From Bacteroidota bacterium (GTDB lineage: Bacteria; Bacteroidota; Bacteroidia; Flavobacteriales_F; PHOS-HE28): DNA of 35,544 nt. The translations under genes and the position numbers were made by a program. The notes beneath the pieces are model-generated. The model was not told where the DNA came from, did not search any database, and saw only the letters and a list, made by a program, of their open reading frames with translations. Below, one piece after another: positions 14,251 through 22,207 of the stretch (within the stretch, counting starts at the first letter, position 1; each line of letters begins with the position of its first letter). The stretch lies in contig JAKQEI010000127.1 in assembly GCA_029573495.1 (NCBI GenBank), positions 1-35,544 of the forward strand. The letters run 5' to 3'.

Positions 14251-16461
14251 ATGATCCATCATCGTCTTTCGCTTGGTGTGGCCTTCTGCCTTACCCTCTC
14301 TGCTGTATCCGCACAAAAGCAACTTACCAATCGCGACATCTGGGCCAGTCCGCAGTTCAGCGCGGAATACGTGGGTGGCCTGGCCAGCATGAACGACGGC
14401 CAGCACTATACCGTACTGGATGGGTCGGAAGCCGGCATGGTGATCGACCAGTACGCGTACAGGACCGGGCAGAAGGTGAGCACGATCGTGGACGGTACCA
14501 CCCTGGTCCCAGCCGGTGCGGAGGCTCCCATCGCCATCGATGGCTACCGCTTCAGCGGTGATGAGAAGAAGGTGATGATCGAGACGGATGCGGAACCGAT
14601 CTACCGCTACAGCTATTACGCGCACCACTACGTGTATGACCGCGCCTCCAAGAAGCTGGTGGCACTGAGCGATGTCGGCAAGGCGAAGCAGCGGTTGGCC
14701 ACCTTCAGTCCCGTTGGAGGCCGCGCCGCCTTCGTACGTGACAACGATCTCTACATCGTGGACCTGGCTTCGATGAAGGAAACGCGTGTGACGAACGATG
14801 GAGCGTGGAACAAGGTGCTCAACGGTGCCACCGATTGGGTGTACGAGGAGGAGTTCACCCTGGTGCAGGGTTATGCCTGGAGCCCGAAAGGCGACAAGCT
14901 CATCTACCTCCGCAGCGATGAGAGCGCCGTGAAGGAGTTCGACCTCACCTATTACAAGGACCAGCTGTATCCGAGCGAGTACCGCTTCAAATACCCGAAG
15001 GCCGGCGAAGTGAACAGTTCGGTGAGCGTGCATGTGTACGACATCACCATGGGCCTGGACTACAACCTGCCGTTGGGCACAGAGGACACCGACATCTACG
15101 TTCCGCGTCTTGGATTCACTCCCAATGGCGATCCCTGGTTCATGCGCATGAACCGCCTGCAGAACGAGAAGGTGATCCTCACCGCGAAGATGCCGCCACC
15201 CGGCGCCAAGATGCGGCCCATTCCAACGGAGGTATACCGCGAGACCAGCAAGACCTATGTGGAGGTGACGGACGACCTTCATTTCCTCGCGAATGGCAGC
15301 GGCTTCGTGCTCACCAGCGAGCGCAGCGGTTGGAACCATGTGTACTACGTTCCGGTGGGCGGCGAACCGAAAGCGCTGACGAGCGGCGAATGGGATGTGG
15401 TGAGCGTGGCCGGCATCGACGAGAAGGGTAAGCGCGTGATCTTCACCGCGGCGAAGTCCTCTCCCGAGGATCAGGATGTCTGGAGCGTGGGCCTGACGGG
15501 CAAGGGGCTGAAACGATTGAGCCCGGCGGGAGGCTACAACGAGGCCGAGTTCAGCACGGGCTTCCAGTACTTCATCAACACGCGCAGCACGGCGAACGAG
15601 GTGCCCGTGGTCACCCTGCACGACGGTCAGGGCAAATTGGTGAAGACGTTGAAGGACAATGTGCGGTTGAAGGAGACGCTTGGATCCTTCGGTGCCTCGC
15701 GCAAGGAGTTCTTCCAGTTCACCACGGCCGGGGGCGTGGCCTTGCGGGGTTGGATGATGAAGCCACCTGCCTTCGACCCTGCGAAGAAGTACCCGGTGCT
15801 GATGGTGCAGTACAGCGGGCCGAACAGCAATGAGGTCCTGGACAAGTTCGACGGGCGCGACATGATGTGGCACACCTTGTTGAACCAGAAGGGCTACATC
15901 GTGGCCTGCGTAGACCCGCGCGGTACGGGCCATCGCGGTCGGGAATTCCGGCATTGCACCTATGGTCAGCTGGGCAGGTATGAGACGGAGGACCAGATCG
16001 CCTCGGCGAAGTGGCTCGCACAACAGCCCTATGTGGATGGCTCGCGGATCGGCATCTGGGGCTGGAGCTATGGCGGCTTCATGAGCAGCCTGTGCATCAC
16101 CAAGGGCGCGGACGTCTTCAAAGCCGCCATCGCCGTGGCGCCGGTGAGCAACTGGCGTTATTACGACAGCATCTACACGGAGCGCTTCATGGGCCTGCCC
16201 AAGGACAATGGCAGCGGCTACGACGACAACAGTCCCATCAACCATGTGGACAAGCTGAAGGGCAACTACCTGCTGATCCACGGCCTGGCGGATGACAACG
16301 TACACTACCAGAACGCGGCGGAGATGACCCTGGCGCTCGTGAAGGCGAACAAGCCCTTCGACCAGTTCGTGTACCCGGACCGCAACCACGGGATCTACGG
16401 CGGCACCACGCGGCTCCATCTCTTCGAACTGATGACGAAGTGGTTGGAGGAGAATCTGTAG
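14251..16461 (+). CDS. Dipeptidyl peptidase IV, S9 family serine peptidase
   Basis: This 736-residue protein has a signal peptide (about 1-21, ending AVSA-QKQL). The N-terminal eight-bladed propeller region carries the DPP-IV signature DWVYEEEF (about 198-205), whose Glu residues hold the substrate N-terminus. The C-terminal alpha/beta-hydrolase domain has Ser606 in GWSYGGF, Asp681 in LADDNVHYQ and His713 in RNHGIYGG. The enzyme removes X-Pro (and X-Ala) dipeptides from the N-terminus of peptides in the periplasm or outside. The ATG at 14251 is preferred to the upstream TTG because it starts the signal peptide. Three peptide transporter genes follow, which fits uptake of the released dipeptides. 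Confidence 0.95.
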   Translation: MIHHRLSLGVAFCLTLSAVSAQKQLTNRDIWASPQFSAEYVGGLASMNDGQHYTVLDGSEAGMVIDQYAYRTGQKVSTIVDGTTLVPAGAEAPIAIDGYRFSGDEKKVMIETDAEPIYRYSYYAHHYVYDRASKKLVALSDVGKAKQRLATFSPVGGRAAFVRDNDLYIVDLASMKETRVTNDGAWNKVLNGATDWVYEEEFTLVQGYAWSPKGDKLIYLRSDESAVKEFDLTYYKDQLYPSEYRFKYPKAGEVNSSVSVHVYDITMGLDYNLPLGTEDTDIYVPRLGFTPNGDPWFMRMNRLQNEKVILTAKMPPPGAKMRPIPTEVYRETSKTYVEVTDDLHFLANGSGFVLTSERSGWNHVYYVPVGGEPKALTSGEWDVVSVAGIDEKGKRVIFTAAKSSPEDQDVWSVGLTGKGLKRLSPAGGYNEAEFSTGFQYFINTRSTANEVPVVTLHDGQGKLVKTLKDNVRLKETLGSFGASRKEFFQFTTAGGVALRGWMMKPPAFDPAKKYPVLMVQYSGPNSNEVLDKFDGRDMMWHTLLNQKGYIVACVDPRGTGHRGREFRHCTYGQLGRYETEDQIASAKWLAQQPYVDGSRIGIWGWSYGGFMSSLCITKGADVFKAAIAVAPVSNWRYYDSIYTERFMGLPKDNGSGYDDNSPINHVDKLKGNYLLIHGLADDNVHYQNAAEMTLALVKANKPFDQFVYPDRNHGIYGGTTRLHLFELMTKWLEENL

Positions 16462-16500
16462 GACCACGGTAGCAGTAGTCGGAAGTATTGCTGGAATAGT

Positions 16501-16559
16501 GGGAGTGGCAGGAGCAGGGTTCATCCTCGCTACGCGCCCGCCCCTGCTCCAGCACTCCC
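16501..16559 (+). terminator. Long hairpin between DPP-IV and the first POT gene
   Basis: GGGAGTG (16501-16507) pairs with CACTCCC (16553-16559) and GGAGCAGGG (16511-16519) with CCCTGCTCC (16542-16550), with a small internal loop and a 22-nt apical loop. There is no T-run, so it may terminate weakly or stabilise the 3' end. The TTG of the next promoter starts 3 nt after it. Confidence 0.5.
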
Positions 16560-16561
16560 GC

Positions 16562-16590
16562 TTGCCAGTTCCACGGCTTGTTTACCTTGG
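16562..16590 (+). promoter_or_regulatory. Promoter of the first POT gene
   Basis: TTG at 16562-16564 and TACCTTGG at 16583-16590 with an 18-bp spacer resemble the Bacteroidota TTTG/TAnnTTTG promoter. The box ends 26 nt before the ATG at 16617. Confidence 0.5.
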
Positions 16591-16616
16591 CCGATCTTCA
16601 ACAACCCCACACCCGC

Positions 16617-18188
16617 ATGGACTTCGCGATATGGAGCTTGATCGTCGGCTGGGCATTCGTGCTCATCTGGGTACCCGCGACCTTGTACAGTCAGCGGAAG
16701 GTGCATCCCACCGCCTTGTTCGTACTGTTCTTCGCGGAGCTATGGGAACGCTTCAGCTTCTATGGGATGCGCGCGCTGCTGGTGCTGTATCTCACGAAGG
16801 AGTTGTTCGACAAGATGGCAGCAGGGGAAGCGGACGCACGGGCCTACGGTATCTATGGTGCCTACAACGCCCTGCTCTACGCCGCACCGGTGATCGGCGG
16901 CATGCTCGCTGACCGGGCGATCGGGTTCCGAAAGGCCATCCTCACCGGTGGCGGATTCATGGCACTAGGGCAGTTCATTCTCGCCATATCCGCTGCTTCC
17001 ACCGGCCAATTGCACAGTGAGTCCTTCTTCTTCGTCGGTCTCGCTGCACTGACTGTCGGGAACGGGCTCTTCAAGCCCAACATCAGCAGCTTCCTGGGCA
17101 CCTTCTATGACCGCAACGACACACGCAAGGACGGCGCCTACACCCTGTTCTACATGGGCATCAACATCGGAGCGTTCCTGGCGCCGCTCACCTGTGGCTA
17201 CCTGGGACAGCGTGTCGGTTGGGAGTACGGCTTCTTCTCCGCCGGTCTGGGCATGCTGCTCGGGATGGTCGTCTTCTTCCTCAACTTCAAGCACCTCGAA
17301 GGCAAAGGGCATGCTCCTGAAGCGGGCAGCGCCTGGCGTCTCATGGGTATCGGAGCCTTTCCGATGACGATCATCGGGAGCTTGATCATCATCCCCATCT
17401 TCAGCTTCCTCATCAACAGCGAGGGCATCACGGATTGGCTGCTCTTCGGCGCAGGGTTCGCGTGTCTCGGTTATCTGCTCTACACCGGTTTCACGGCGGA
17501 GGATCGGGCGGAAGGACAGCGTCTGTTCGTGTTCCTCATCCTGTTCTTCTTCCACATGATCTTCTGGGTGCTCTTCGAGCAGGCCGGTGGTTCCATCAAC
17601 ATCCTCACGGACCGCTATGTCAACAGGGCCGGGATCGAGGCTTCCCAGTTCCAGTCCGTGAATGCCCTCTTCATCATGTTGCTCGCACCCGTCTTCAACT
17701 GGCTCTGGGTGAAGCTGGCGATGAACAAGATGGAACCTCGCACGCCGATGAAGTTCTTCTACGGCCTAGTGCAGATGGCGGTGGGTTACTCCATCATCGT
17801 CTGGGGTGTGAAGGTGGGTATTGCGAACGGTGCGGGCGCCACATCCATCCCCATGGGCTTCTTGATCGGCATGTACCTCCTGCACACCACGGGTGAACTC
17901 TTCCTCAGTCCGGTGGGCTTGAGCGTGGTGACCAAATTGAGCCCCCAGAAAGTGGTCGGATTCGTCATGGGCAGCTGGTTCCTGAGCATCGCGTTCGCGC
18001 ACAAGGTGGCCGGTAAGCTTGGACAGTTAATCGCCAGCAGCGCGACCGATGGAGCGGATCCGGTCGCCGAACTCACCGGCTTCATGGACGTTTACCTGCA
18101 GTGGGGCGTATACGTGGTGCTCGGCTGCGCTGCTCTCCTACTCGTCCTCACACCGACCATGAAGAAGTGGATGCACGGCATCAACTGA
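16617..18188 (+). CDS. POT-family proton-coupled di/tripeptide transporter (first of three)
   Basis: This 523-residue protein starts at ATG 16617, with an extra first helix before the core. The POT signature is complete: ELWERFSFYGMRALL near 40 (ExxERFxYYGxR class), the PTR2 block GNGLFKPNISSFLG and FYMGINIGAFLAP, and in helix 7 FEQAGGSINIL with the conserved Glu. It has the family's usual size, and the Glu/Arg residues needed for proton coupling are present. Members import di- and tripeptides across the inner membrane with protons. With DPP-IV directly upstream, dipeptides are a plausible substrate. The next POT gene begins 61 bp downstream. Confidence 0.92.
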   Translation: MDFAIWSLIVGWAFVLIWVPATLYSQRKVHPTALFVLFFAELWERFSFYGMRALLVLYLTKELFDKMAAGEADARAYGIYGAYNALLYAAPVIGGMLADRAIGFRKAILTGGGFMALGQFILAISAASTGQLHSESFFFVGLAALTVGNGLFKPNISSFLGTFYDRNDTRKDGAYTLFYMGINIGAFLAPLTCGYLGQRVGWEYGFFSAGLGMLLGMVVFFLNFKHLEGKGHAPEAGSAWRLMGIGAFPMTIIGSLIIIPIFSFLINSEGITDWLLFGAGFACLGYLLYTGFTAEDRAEGQRLFVFLILFFFHMIFWVLFEQAGGSINILTDRYVNRAGIEASQFQSVNALFIMLLAPVFNWLWVKLAMNKMEPRTPMKFFYGLVQMAVGYSIIVWGVKVGIANGAGATSIPMGFLIGMYLLHTTGELFLSPVGLSVVTKLSPQKVVGFVMGSWFLSIAFAHKVAGKLGQLIASSATDGADPVAELTGFMDVYLQWGVYVVLGCAALLLVLTPTMKKWMHGIN

Positions 18189-18249
18189 TGACGAAGCCTT
18201 CCCGAGCGTCGAACGACATTCGCCACGATCCACGTTGCCAAGCCCATCG

Positions 18250-19839
18250 ATGAGCACCACCGTCAAGCACCCCAAGGGCCTGTACGTCCTCTTCTTCACC
18301 GAGATGTGGGAACGTTTCGGCTACTACCTCATGCTGGGGATCTTCTCGCTATACATGCTGGATGGTTGGGAGAGCGGTGGCATGGGCTTCAGTGCGTTGA
18401 AGAAGAGCGACATCTACGGGACCTACCTCGGCCTCGTCTACCTGACCCCCTTCATCGGAGGCTTGCTGGCGGACCGCGTCCTGGGCTTCCGCAAGAGCAT
18501 CCTGATGGGTGGCCTGCTGATGGCAGCCGGTTACCTCACCTTGGCCGTCCACCACGAGACCGCGTTCTACCTCGGGTTGCTACTCATCATCCTGGGCAAC
18601 GGCATGTTCAAACCGAACATCAGCACACTGGTCGGCAACCTGTACAACGACGATCGCTACCGGGCCAATAAAGACGCGGGCTACAACATCTTCTACATGG
18701 GCATCAACATCGGTGCCTTCGTATGCAACTTCGTCGCGGCCTACATGCAGATCAAGTATGGTTGGGGCTACGCCTTCGCCGCGGCGGGTATCGGCATGCT
18801 CATCGGAGTGACCATCTTCCTGAGCGGCAACAAGCACATCAAAGAGGCTGATGTGATCAAGCCGCTCAAGCCCGGCGACATGGCGACCGGTAGGATCCTG
18901 CTCAGTACGATCGCACCCATGTTCCTGTTCGGCATCATCGGTTACCTCATCCCTGGCAACCTGCTGGGCACCGACACCAACGACGCCTTCATCTTCGGCT
19001 GCATCCCGGTGATCGCCTTCTTCATCTACCTCTACGTGAAGGCCAACGAAGAGGATAAGCGGCCCATCGGCGCGCTGTTGGCGGTCTTCGGCTGCCTGGT
19101 CATCTTCTGGGCGGTCTTCCACCAGAACGGCGACGCACTCACCGTCTTCGCCAAGGACCATACGGACCGCGAGATGCCGGCCTCCATCGCTGCCATCGCC
19201 GATCCGATCAACATGGCGGAGACCGTGACCAATGCCGGGGTGGACACCGATGCTCGCAGTGCCGCCTACTTCCAGGACATGGACCCGGCGAACGTACCGG
19301 CCGAGGGGGAGAGCATGAAGCTCTATTCCACCCAGTTGTACCAGAGCATCAACCCGGGCTGGGTGATCCTGCTGACGCCATTGCTCGTGGCCTTCTGGGC
19401 CTTCATGCGCAGCAGGGGCAAGGAACCGACCACACCCACCAAGATCGCCATCGGACTCACGATCACCGCGCTGTCCGCCCTGGTGATGGTCGGCGCCGTG
19501 TTGGCCACGAACAACCTGGAAAGCAAGGCGAGCAGTTGGTGGCTCATCGCTTCCTATGGTGTGGTCACCGTCGGGGAACTGTGCCTGAGCCCGATGGGTC
19601 TATCGCTCGTGAGCAAGTTGAGCCCCCCGCGGATCACAGCCCTGATGATGGGCGGCTTCTTCCTCAGTACCTCCGTGGGCAACAAGCTGAGCGGCATGCT
19701 CAGTGGTTTGTGGGAGGGATTCGAGGATAAGACCCACTTCTTCTACATGAACTTCGGCCTGGCCATGGCGGCCGCGCTGATGCTCTTCTTCCTCCTCCGC
19801 TGGCTCAATGCCGTGATGCGGGAGAAGAACATCTATTGA
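18250..19839 (+). CDS. POT-family transporter, divergent (second of three)
   Basis: This 529-residue protein (ATG 18250; the frame is open to 18235) has the PTR2 blocks GNGMFKPNISTLVG and FYMGINIGAFVCN, but is unusual. The helix-1 motif reads EMWERFGYYLMLGIF, so the usual Gly-x-Arg after the Tyr pair is lost. In helix 7 the FEQ motif reads FHQNGDALTVFA, so the conserved Glu is His. The loop after helix 7 is some 50-60 residues long (about 300-370, rich in Asp, Glu and Ala), much longer than in its two neighbours. It may use another substrate or coupling. It lies between two canonical POT genes. Confidence 0.9.
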   Translation: MSTTVKHPKGLYVLFFTEMWERFGYYLMLGIFSLYMLDGWESGGMGFSALKKSDIYGTYLGLVYLTPFIGGLLADRVLGFRKSILMGGLLMAAGYLTLAVHHETAFYLGLLLIILGNGMFKPNISTLVGNLYNDDRYRANKDAGYNIFYMGINIGAFVCNFVAAYMQIKYGWGYAFAAAGIGMLIGVTIFLSGNKHIKEADVIKPLKPGDMATGRILLSTIAPMFLFGIIGYLIPGNLLGTDTNDAFIFGCIPVIAFFIYLYVKANEEDKRPIGALLAVFGCLVIFWAVFHQNGDALTVFAKDHTDREMPASIAAIADPINMAETVTNAGVDTDARSAAYFQDMDPANVPAEGESMKLYSTQLYQSINPGWVILLTPLLVAFWAFMRSRGKEPTTPTKIAIGLTITALSALVMVGAVLATNNLESKASSWWLIASYGVVTVGELCLSPMGLSLVSKLSPPRITALMMGGFFLSTSVGNKLSGMLSGLWEGFEDKTHFFYMNFGLAMAAALMLFFLLRWLNAVMREKNIY

Positions 19840-19901
19840 CCGGTCAACGCTTTCTTTTTCGGCGGAAGTGACACACCTTCACGCCCCGCTAACCCGCACC
19901 C

Positions 19902-21386
19902 ATGAGCGAGCCAATGACCCTGCAGCAGATCCGCGACTTCAAGGGCACCTACCCGAAGCAGCTCTTCTACCTCTTCGGCACCGAGATGTGGGAGCGCTTC
20001 TGCTTCTACGGCCTTCGTGGCATGCTGGTGGTCTTCATGGCCACCGAAATGATGATGCCGGAGAAGCAGGCCAACCTGCAGTATGGCGCCATCCAGGCGT
20101 TCGTATACGCCTTCACCTTCCTGGGCGGTGTGTTCGCCGACAAGATCCTCGGCTTCCAGAAGTCGCTCTTCTGGGGGGCGCTATTGATGATCGTGGGCGG
20201 TTTCGTGATCGCCGCGGCGCCGAAGGAGCTCTTCTACATCGGCATCTGCTTCAACATCATCGGCACGGGCTTCTTCAAGCCGAACATCAGCACCATGGTG
20301 GGGCAGTTGTACCATGAAGGGGACGCGCGGCGCGACGCGGGCTTCGGACTGTTCTACATGGGCATCAACGTAGGCGCCTTCCTCGGGGGCTTGCTGATGG
20401 TATGGGTGGGTAAGTCGTACAGCTGGCGTGCGGCATTCGCACTGGTGGGTGTGGTGATGATCATCAGCCTGATCAACTTCGCCTGGCGCCGGAAGACCTT
20501 CGGTCCCATCGGACTCAGCCCCTTGCACCCCGACATGCCAGCCGGCAAGCGCAAGCTCTACGAGTGGGGAACTTACCTGGGCTCCCTGGCGGTGATCCCG
20601 CTCATCCTGCTGATGGTGACGAACACCCAGTACACCGATCTGTTCATGTACATCGTCGGCCCGCTCACCCTGGTCTACCTGGCCTGGGAGATGCGCACCT
20701 TCAGCCGGGCCGAGAACCTGAAGCTGGGCGCGGCCTTGATCTTCATCTTCTTCAGCATATTCTTCTGGGCCTTCTTCGAGCAGAGCGGCGGTTCCCTCAG
20801 CCTCTTCGCGTTGAACAACTTGCGGCCGAGCCTCTTCGGCATCCCCGTGGACACGAACAGTGTGAACAATGCGGCGAACTCGCTCTTCGTGATCGCTTTC
20901 AGCGCCTTGGTGGGCCTGGTCTGGCTGTGGCTGAGCAAACGTGGGAAGGAGCCCAACAGCGTGGTGAAATTCGGTCTTGGCTTCCTTTTCCTGGGCGCGG
21001 GTTTCTACATCTTCAAGAGCACCCTGGGGTATGCGGACGAGAGCGGGATCACCAGCACCGAGGTCTTCACCTTCGCCTGGTTCGTCATCACCTTCGGAGA
21101 GCTCTGCCTGTCGCCTATCGGTCTTTCGCTGATGACCAAGCTCAGCCCTCTACGCATCCAGGGCCTGATGATGGGGATGTGGTTCCTGGCAAGCGCCTAC
21201 GGTCAGTATGCCGCCGGATTGCTCGGTGCCGGCATGAGCGCCGAGGACCCCGGAGCCAGCAACTACGACAAGCTCGTTCTGTACACCGACGGCTATGGCG
21301 AACTGGGCCTCTATGCGCTGATCGCAGGCGGTGCGCTCATCCTCATCGCCCCGTTGGTAAGAAGGATGATGCAGGAGGTCCGGTGA
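19902..21386 (+). CDS. POT-family proton-coupled di/tripeptide transporter (third of three)
   Basis: This 494-residue protein has the canonical family motifs: EMWERFCFYGLRGML near 28-42, GTGFFKPNISTMVG and FYMGINVGAFLGG, and FEQSGGSLSLFAL in helix 7. The loop after helix 7 is short (LRPSLFGIPVDTNS). It starts 62 bp after the second POT gene and is followed after 50 bp by a thioredoxin-fold protein gene. It should act in the inner membrane as an H+/peptide symporter. It is similar to, but clearly separate from, the first copy, so the three are old duplicates rather than recent ones. Confidence 0.92.
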   Translation: MSEPMTLQQIRDFKGTYPKQLFYLFGTEMWERFCFYGLRGMLVVFMATEMMMPEKQANLQYGAIQAFVYAFTFLGGVFADKILGFQKSLFWGALLMIVGGFVIAAAPKELFYIGICFNIIGTGFFKPNISTMVGQLYHEGDARRDAGFGLFYMGINVGAFLGGLLMVWVGKSYSWRAAFALVGVVMIISLINFAWRRKTFGPIGLSPLHPDMPAGKRKLYEWGTYLGSLAVIPLILLMVTNTQYTDLFMYIVGPLTLVYLAWEMRTFSRAENLKLGAALIFIFFSIFFWAFFEQSGGSLSLFALNNLRPSLFGIPVDTNSVNNAANSLFVIAFSALVGLVWLWLSKRGKEPNSVVKFGLGFLFLGAGFYIFKSTLGYADESGITSTEVFTFAWFVITFGELCLSPIGLSLMTKLSPLRIQGLMMGMWFLASAYGQYAAGLLGAGMSAEDPGASNYDKLVLYTDGYGELGLYALIAGGALILIAPLVRRMMQEVR

Positions 21387-21410
21387 ACCATCAGCCCGGC
21401 ACGGTCATTG

Positions 21411-21418
21411 TAACTTGC
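21411..21418 (+). promoter_or_regulatory. Weak candidate -7 box of the thioredoxin-fold gene
   Basis: TAACTTGC, two mismatches to TAnnTTTG, 18 nt before the ATG at 21437. It lies 24 nt after the third POT stop; no -33 TTTG at a fitting distance. Confidence 0.25.
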
Positions 21419-21436
21419 GAACGGATCATCGGAACC

Positions 21437-22021
21437 ATGCGCCATCTTCTGCTTTCCCTGGCCTTCGCACCCCTGCTGCTGGCCGCACAGACCCCCTCCA
21501 ACGCCACGGCGAAACCCGCCGAAAGCAAGGGGGCCATCAAATGGCTCACCATCGAAGAGGCGGAAGCGGCGGCCAAGAAAGCTCCGAAGCCGCTGATGGT
21601 GGACGTGTACACCAGCTGGTGCGGACCGTGCAAGATGCTGGATGCGAAGACCTTCAGTGATCCACGTCTGGCTGAGTACGTGAACAAGAACTTCTACCCG
21701 GTGAAGTTCAATGCCGAAAGCGGCACGGCGGTCACCTTCAAGGGCCAGAAACTGGAGAACCCCGAGTTCGACCCGGGCCGTGTTGGCGGGCGCAATGGCA
21801 CTCACCAGCTCACGTACATGATCGCGAATGTACAGGGGCGCATCGCCTATCCAACGGTGGTCTACTTGGACAGCGACCTGAACGTGCTGGCACCGGTGCA
21901 GGGCTACCTGACCCCCGACCAGATGGAGCCGATCCTGCACTACTTCGGTGGGGCCCATTACAAGTCCAAGGACTACCAGAGCTTCATGGGCGACTTCAAG
22001 CCCAAGTGGACCAACCCCTGA
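21437..22021 (+). CDS. Secreted thioredoxin-fold protein
   Basis: This 194-residue protein has a signal peptide (about 1-18, ending LLAAQ-TPS) and a thioredoxin domain with the redox motif Cys62-Gly-Pro-Cys65 in YTSWCGPCKML. The conserved cis-Pro region is YPTVVYLDSD near 137-146. It resembles thioredoxin_7/DUF255-related periplasmic proteins of Bacteroidota that reduce or isomerise disulfides. The ATG at 21437 is chosen because it begins the signal peptide; the same frame is open far upstream across the third POT gene in another frame, which is a shadow. Its role next to the peptide genes is unknown; it could keep the secreted peptidase folded. Confidence 0.88.
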   Translation: MRHLLLSLAFAPLLLAAQTPSNATAKPAESKGAIKWLTIEEAEAAAKKAPKPLMVDVYTSWCGPCKMLDAKTFSDPRLAEYVNKNFYPVKFNAESGTAVTFKGQKLENPEFDPGRVGGRNGTHQLTYMIANVQGRIAYPTVVYLDSDLNVLAPVQGYLTPDQMEPILHYFGGAHYKSKDYQSFMGDFKPKWTNP

Positions 22022-22027
22022 CCGTGT

Positions 22028-22052
22028 GGCAGGGGGCATCACAAACCCCGCC
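22028..22052 (+). terminator. Weak hairpin after the thioredoxin-fold gene
   Basis: GGC-A-GGGG pairs with CCCC-GCC across a short loop (22028-22052), seven base pairs with one bulge and no T-run. It may be an inefficient terminator. Nothing else is seen in the 22053-22160 gap except the promoter box at 22163. Confidence 0.25.
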
Positions 22053-22162
22053 AAGCGTCTCGACAAGCCTTCCTGGGACCGCGTTCTCCACGATCGGAAG
22101 CCGCGCTATCCTTGGGCCTTGGGCCTTCTTTGAACAGCTCCGGAAGCGGGGTTCTTCTTTGC

Positions 22163-22170
22163 TACCTTAG
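22163..22170 (+). promoter_or_regulatory. Candidate -7 box of citrate synthase
   Basis: TACCTTAG, one mismatch to TAnnTTTG, 37 nt upstream of the ATG at 22208. A -33 TTTG at a fitting distance is not seen (TTTG at 22129-22132 is 30 bp away). Confidence 0.45.
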
Positions 22171-22207
22171 CGGCCTCCGAAAAGTCCCCTATAGACCAGT
22201 TGGCACG

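Noticed and set aside
14239-16524. 761-codon minus-strand frame opposite DPP-IV
   Set aside because: Full antisense shadow of a gene with complete catalytic triad; composition is His/Val/Gln/Arg-rich as usual for such shadows.
20564-21436. Upstream extension of the thioredoxin-fold frame
   Set aside because: It overlaps the third POT gene in another frame; the Met at 21437 starts a proper signal peptide.
22111-22126. Short direct repeat CTTGGGCCTTGGGCC
   Set aside because: Only two 7-bp copies; expected by chance in GC-rich DNA.
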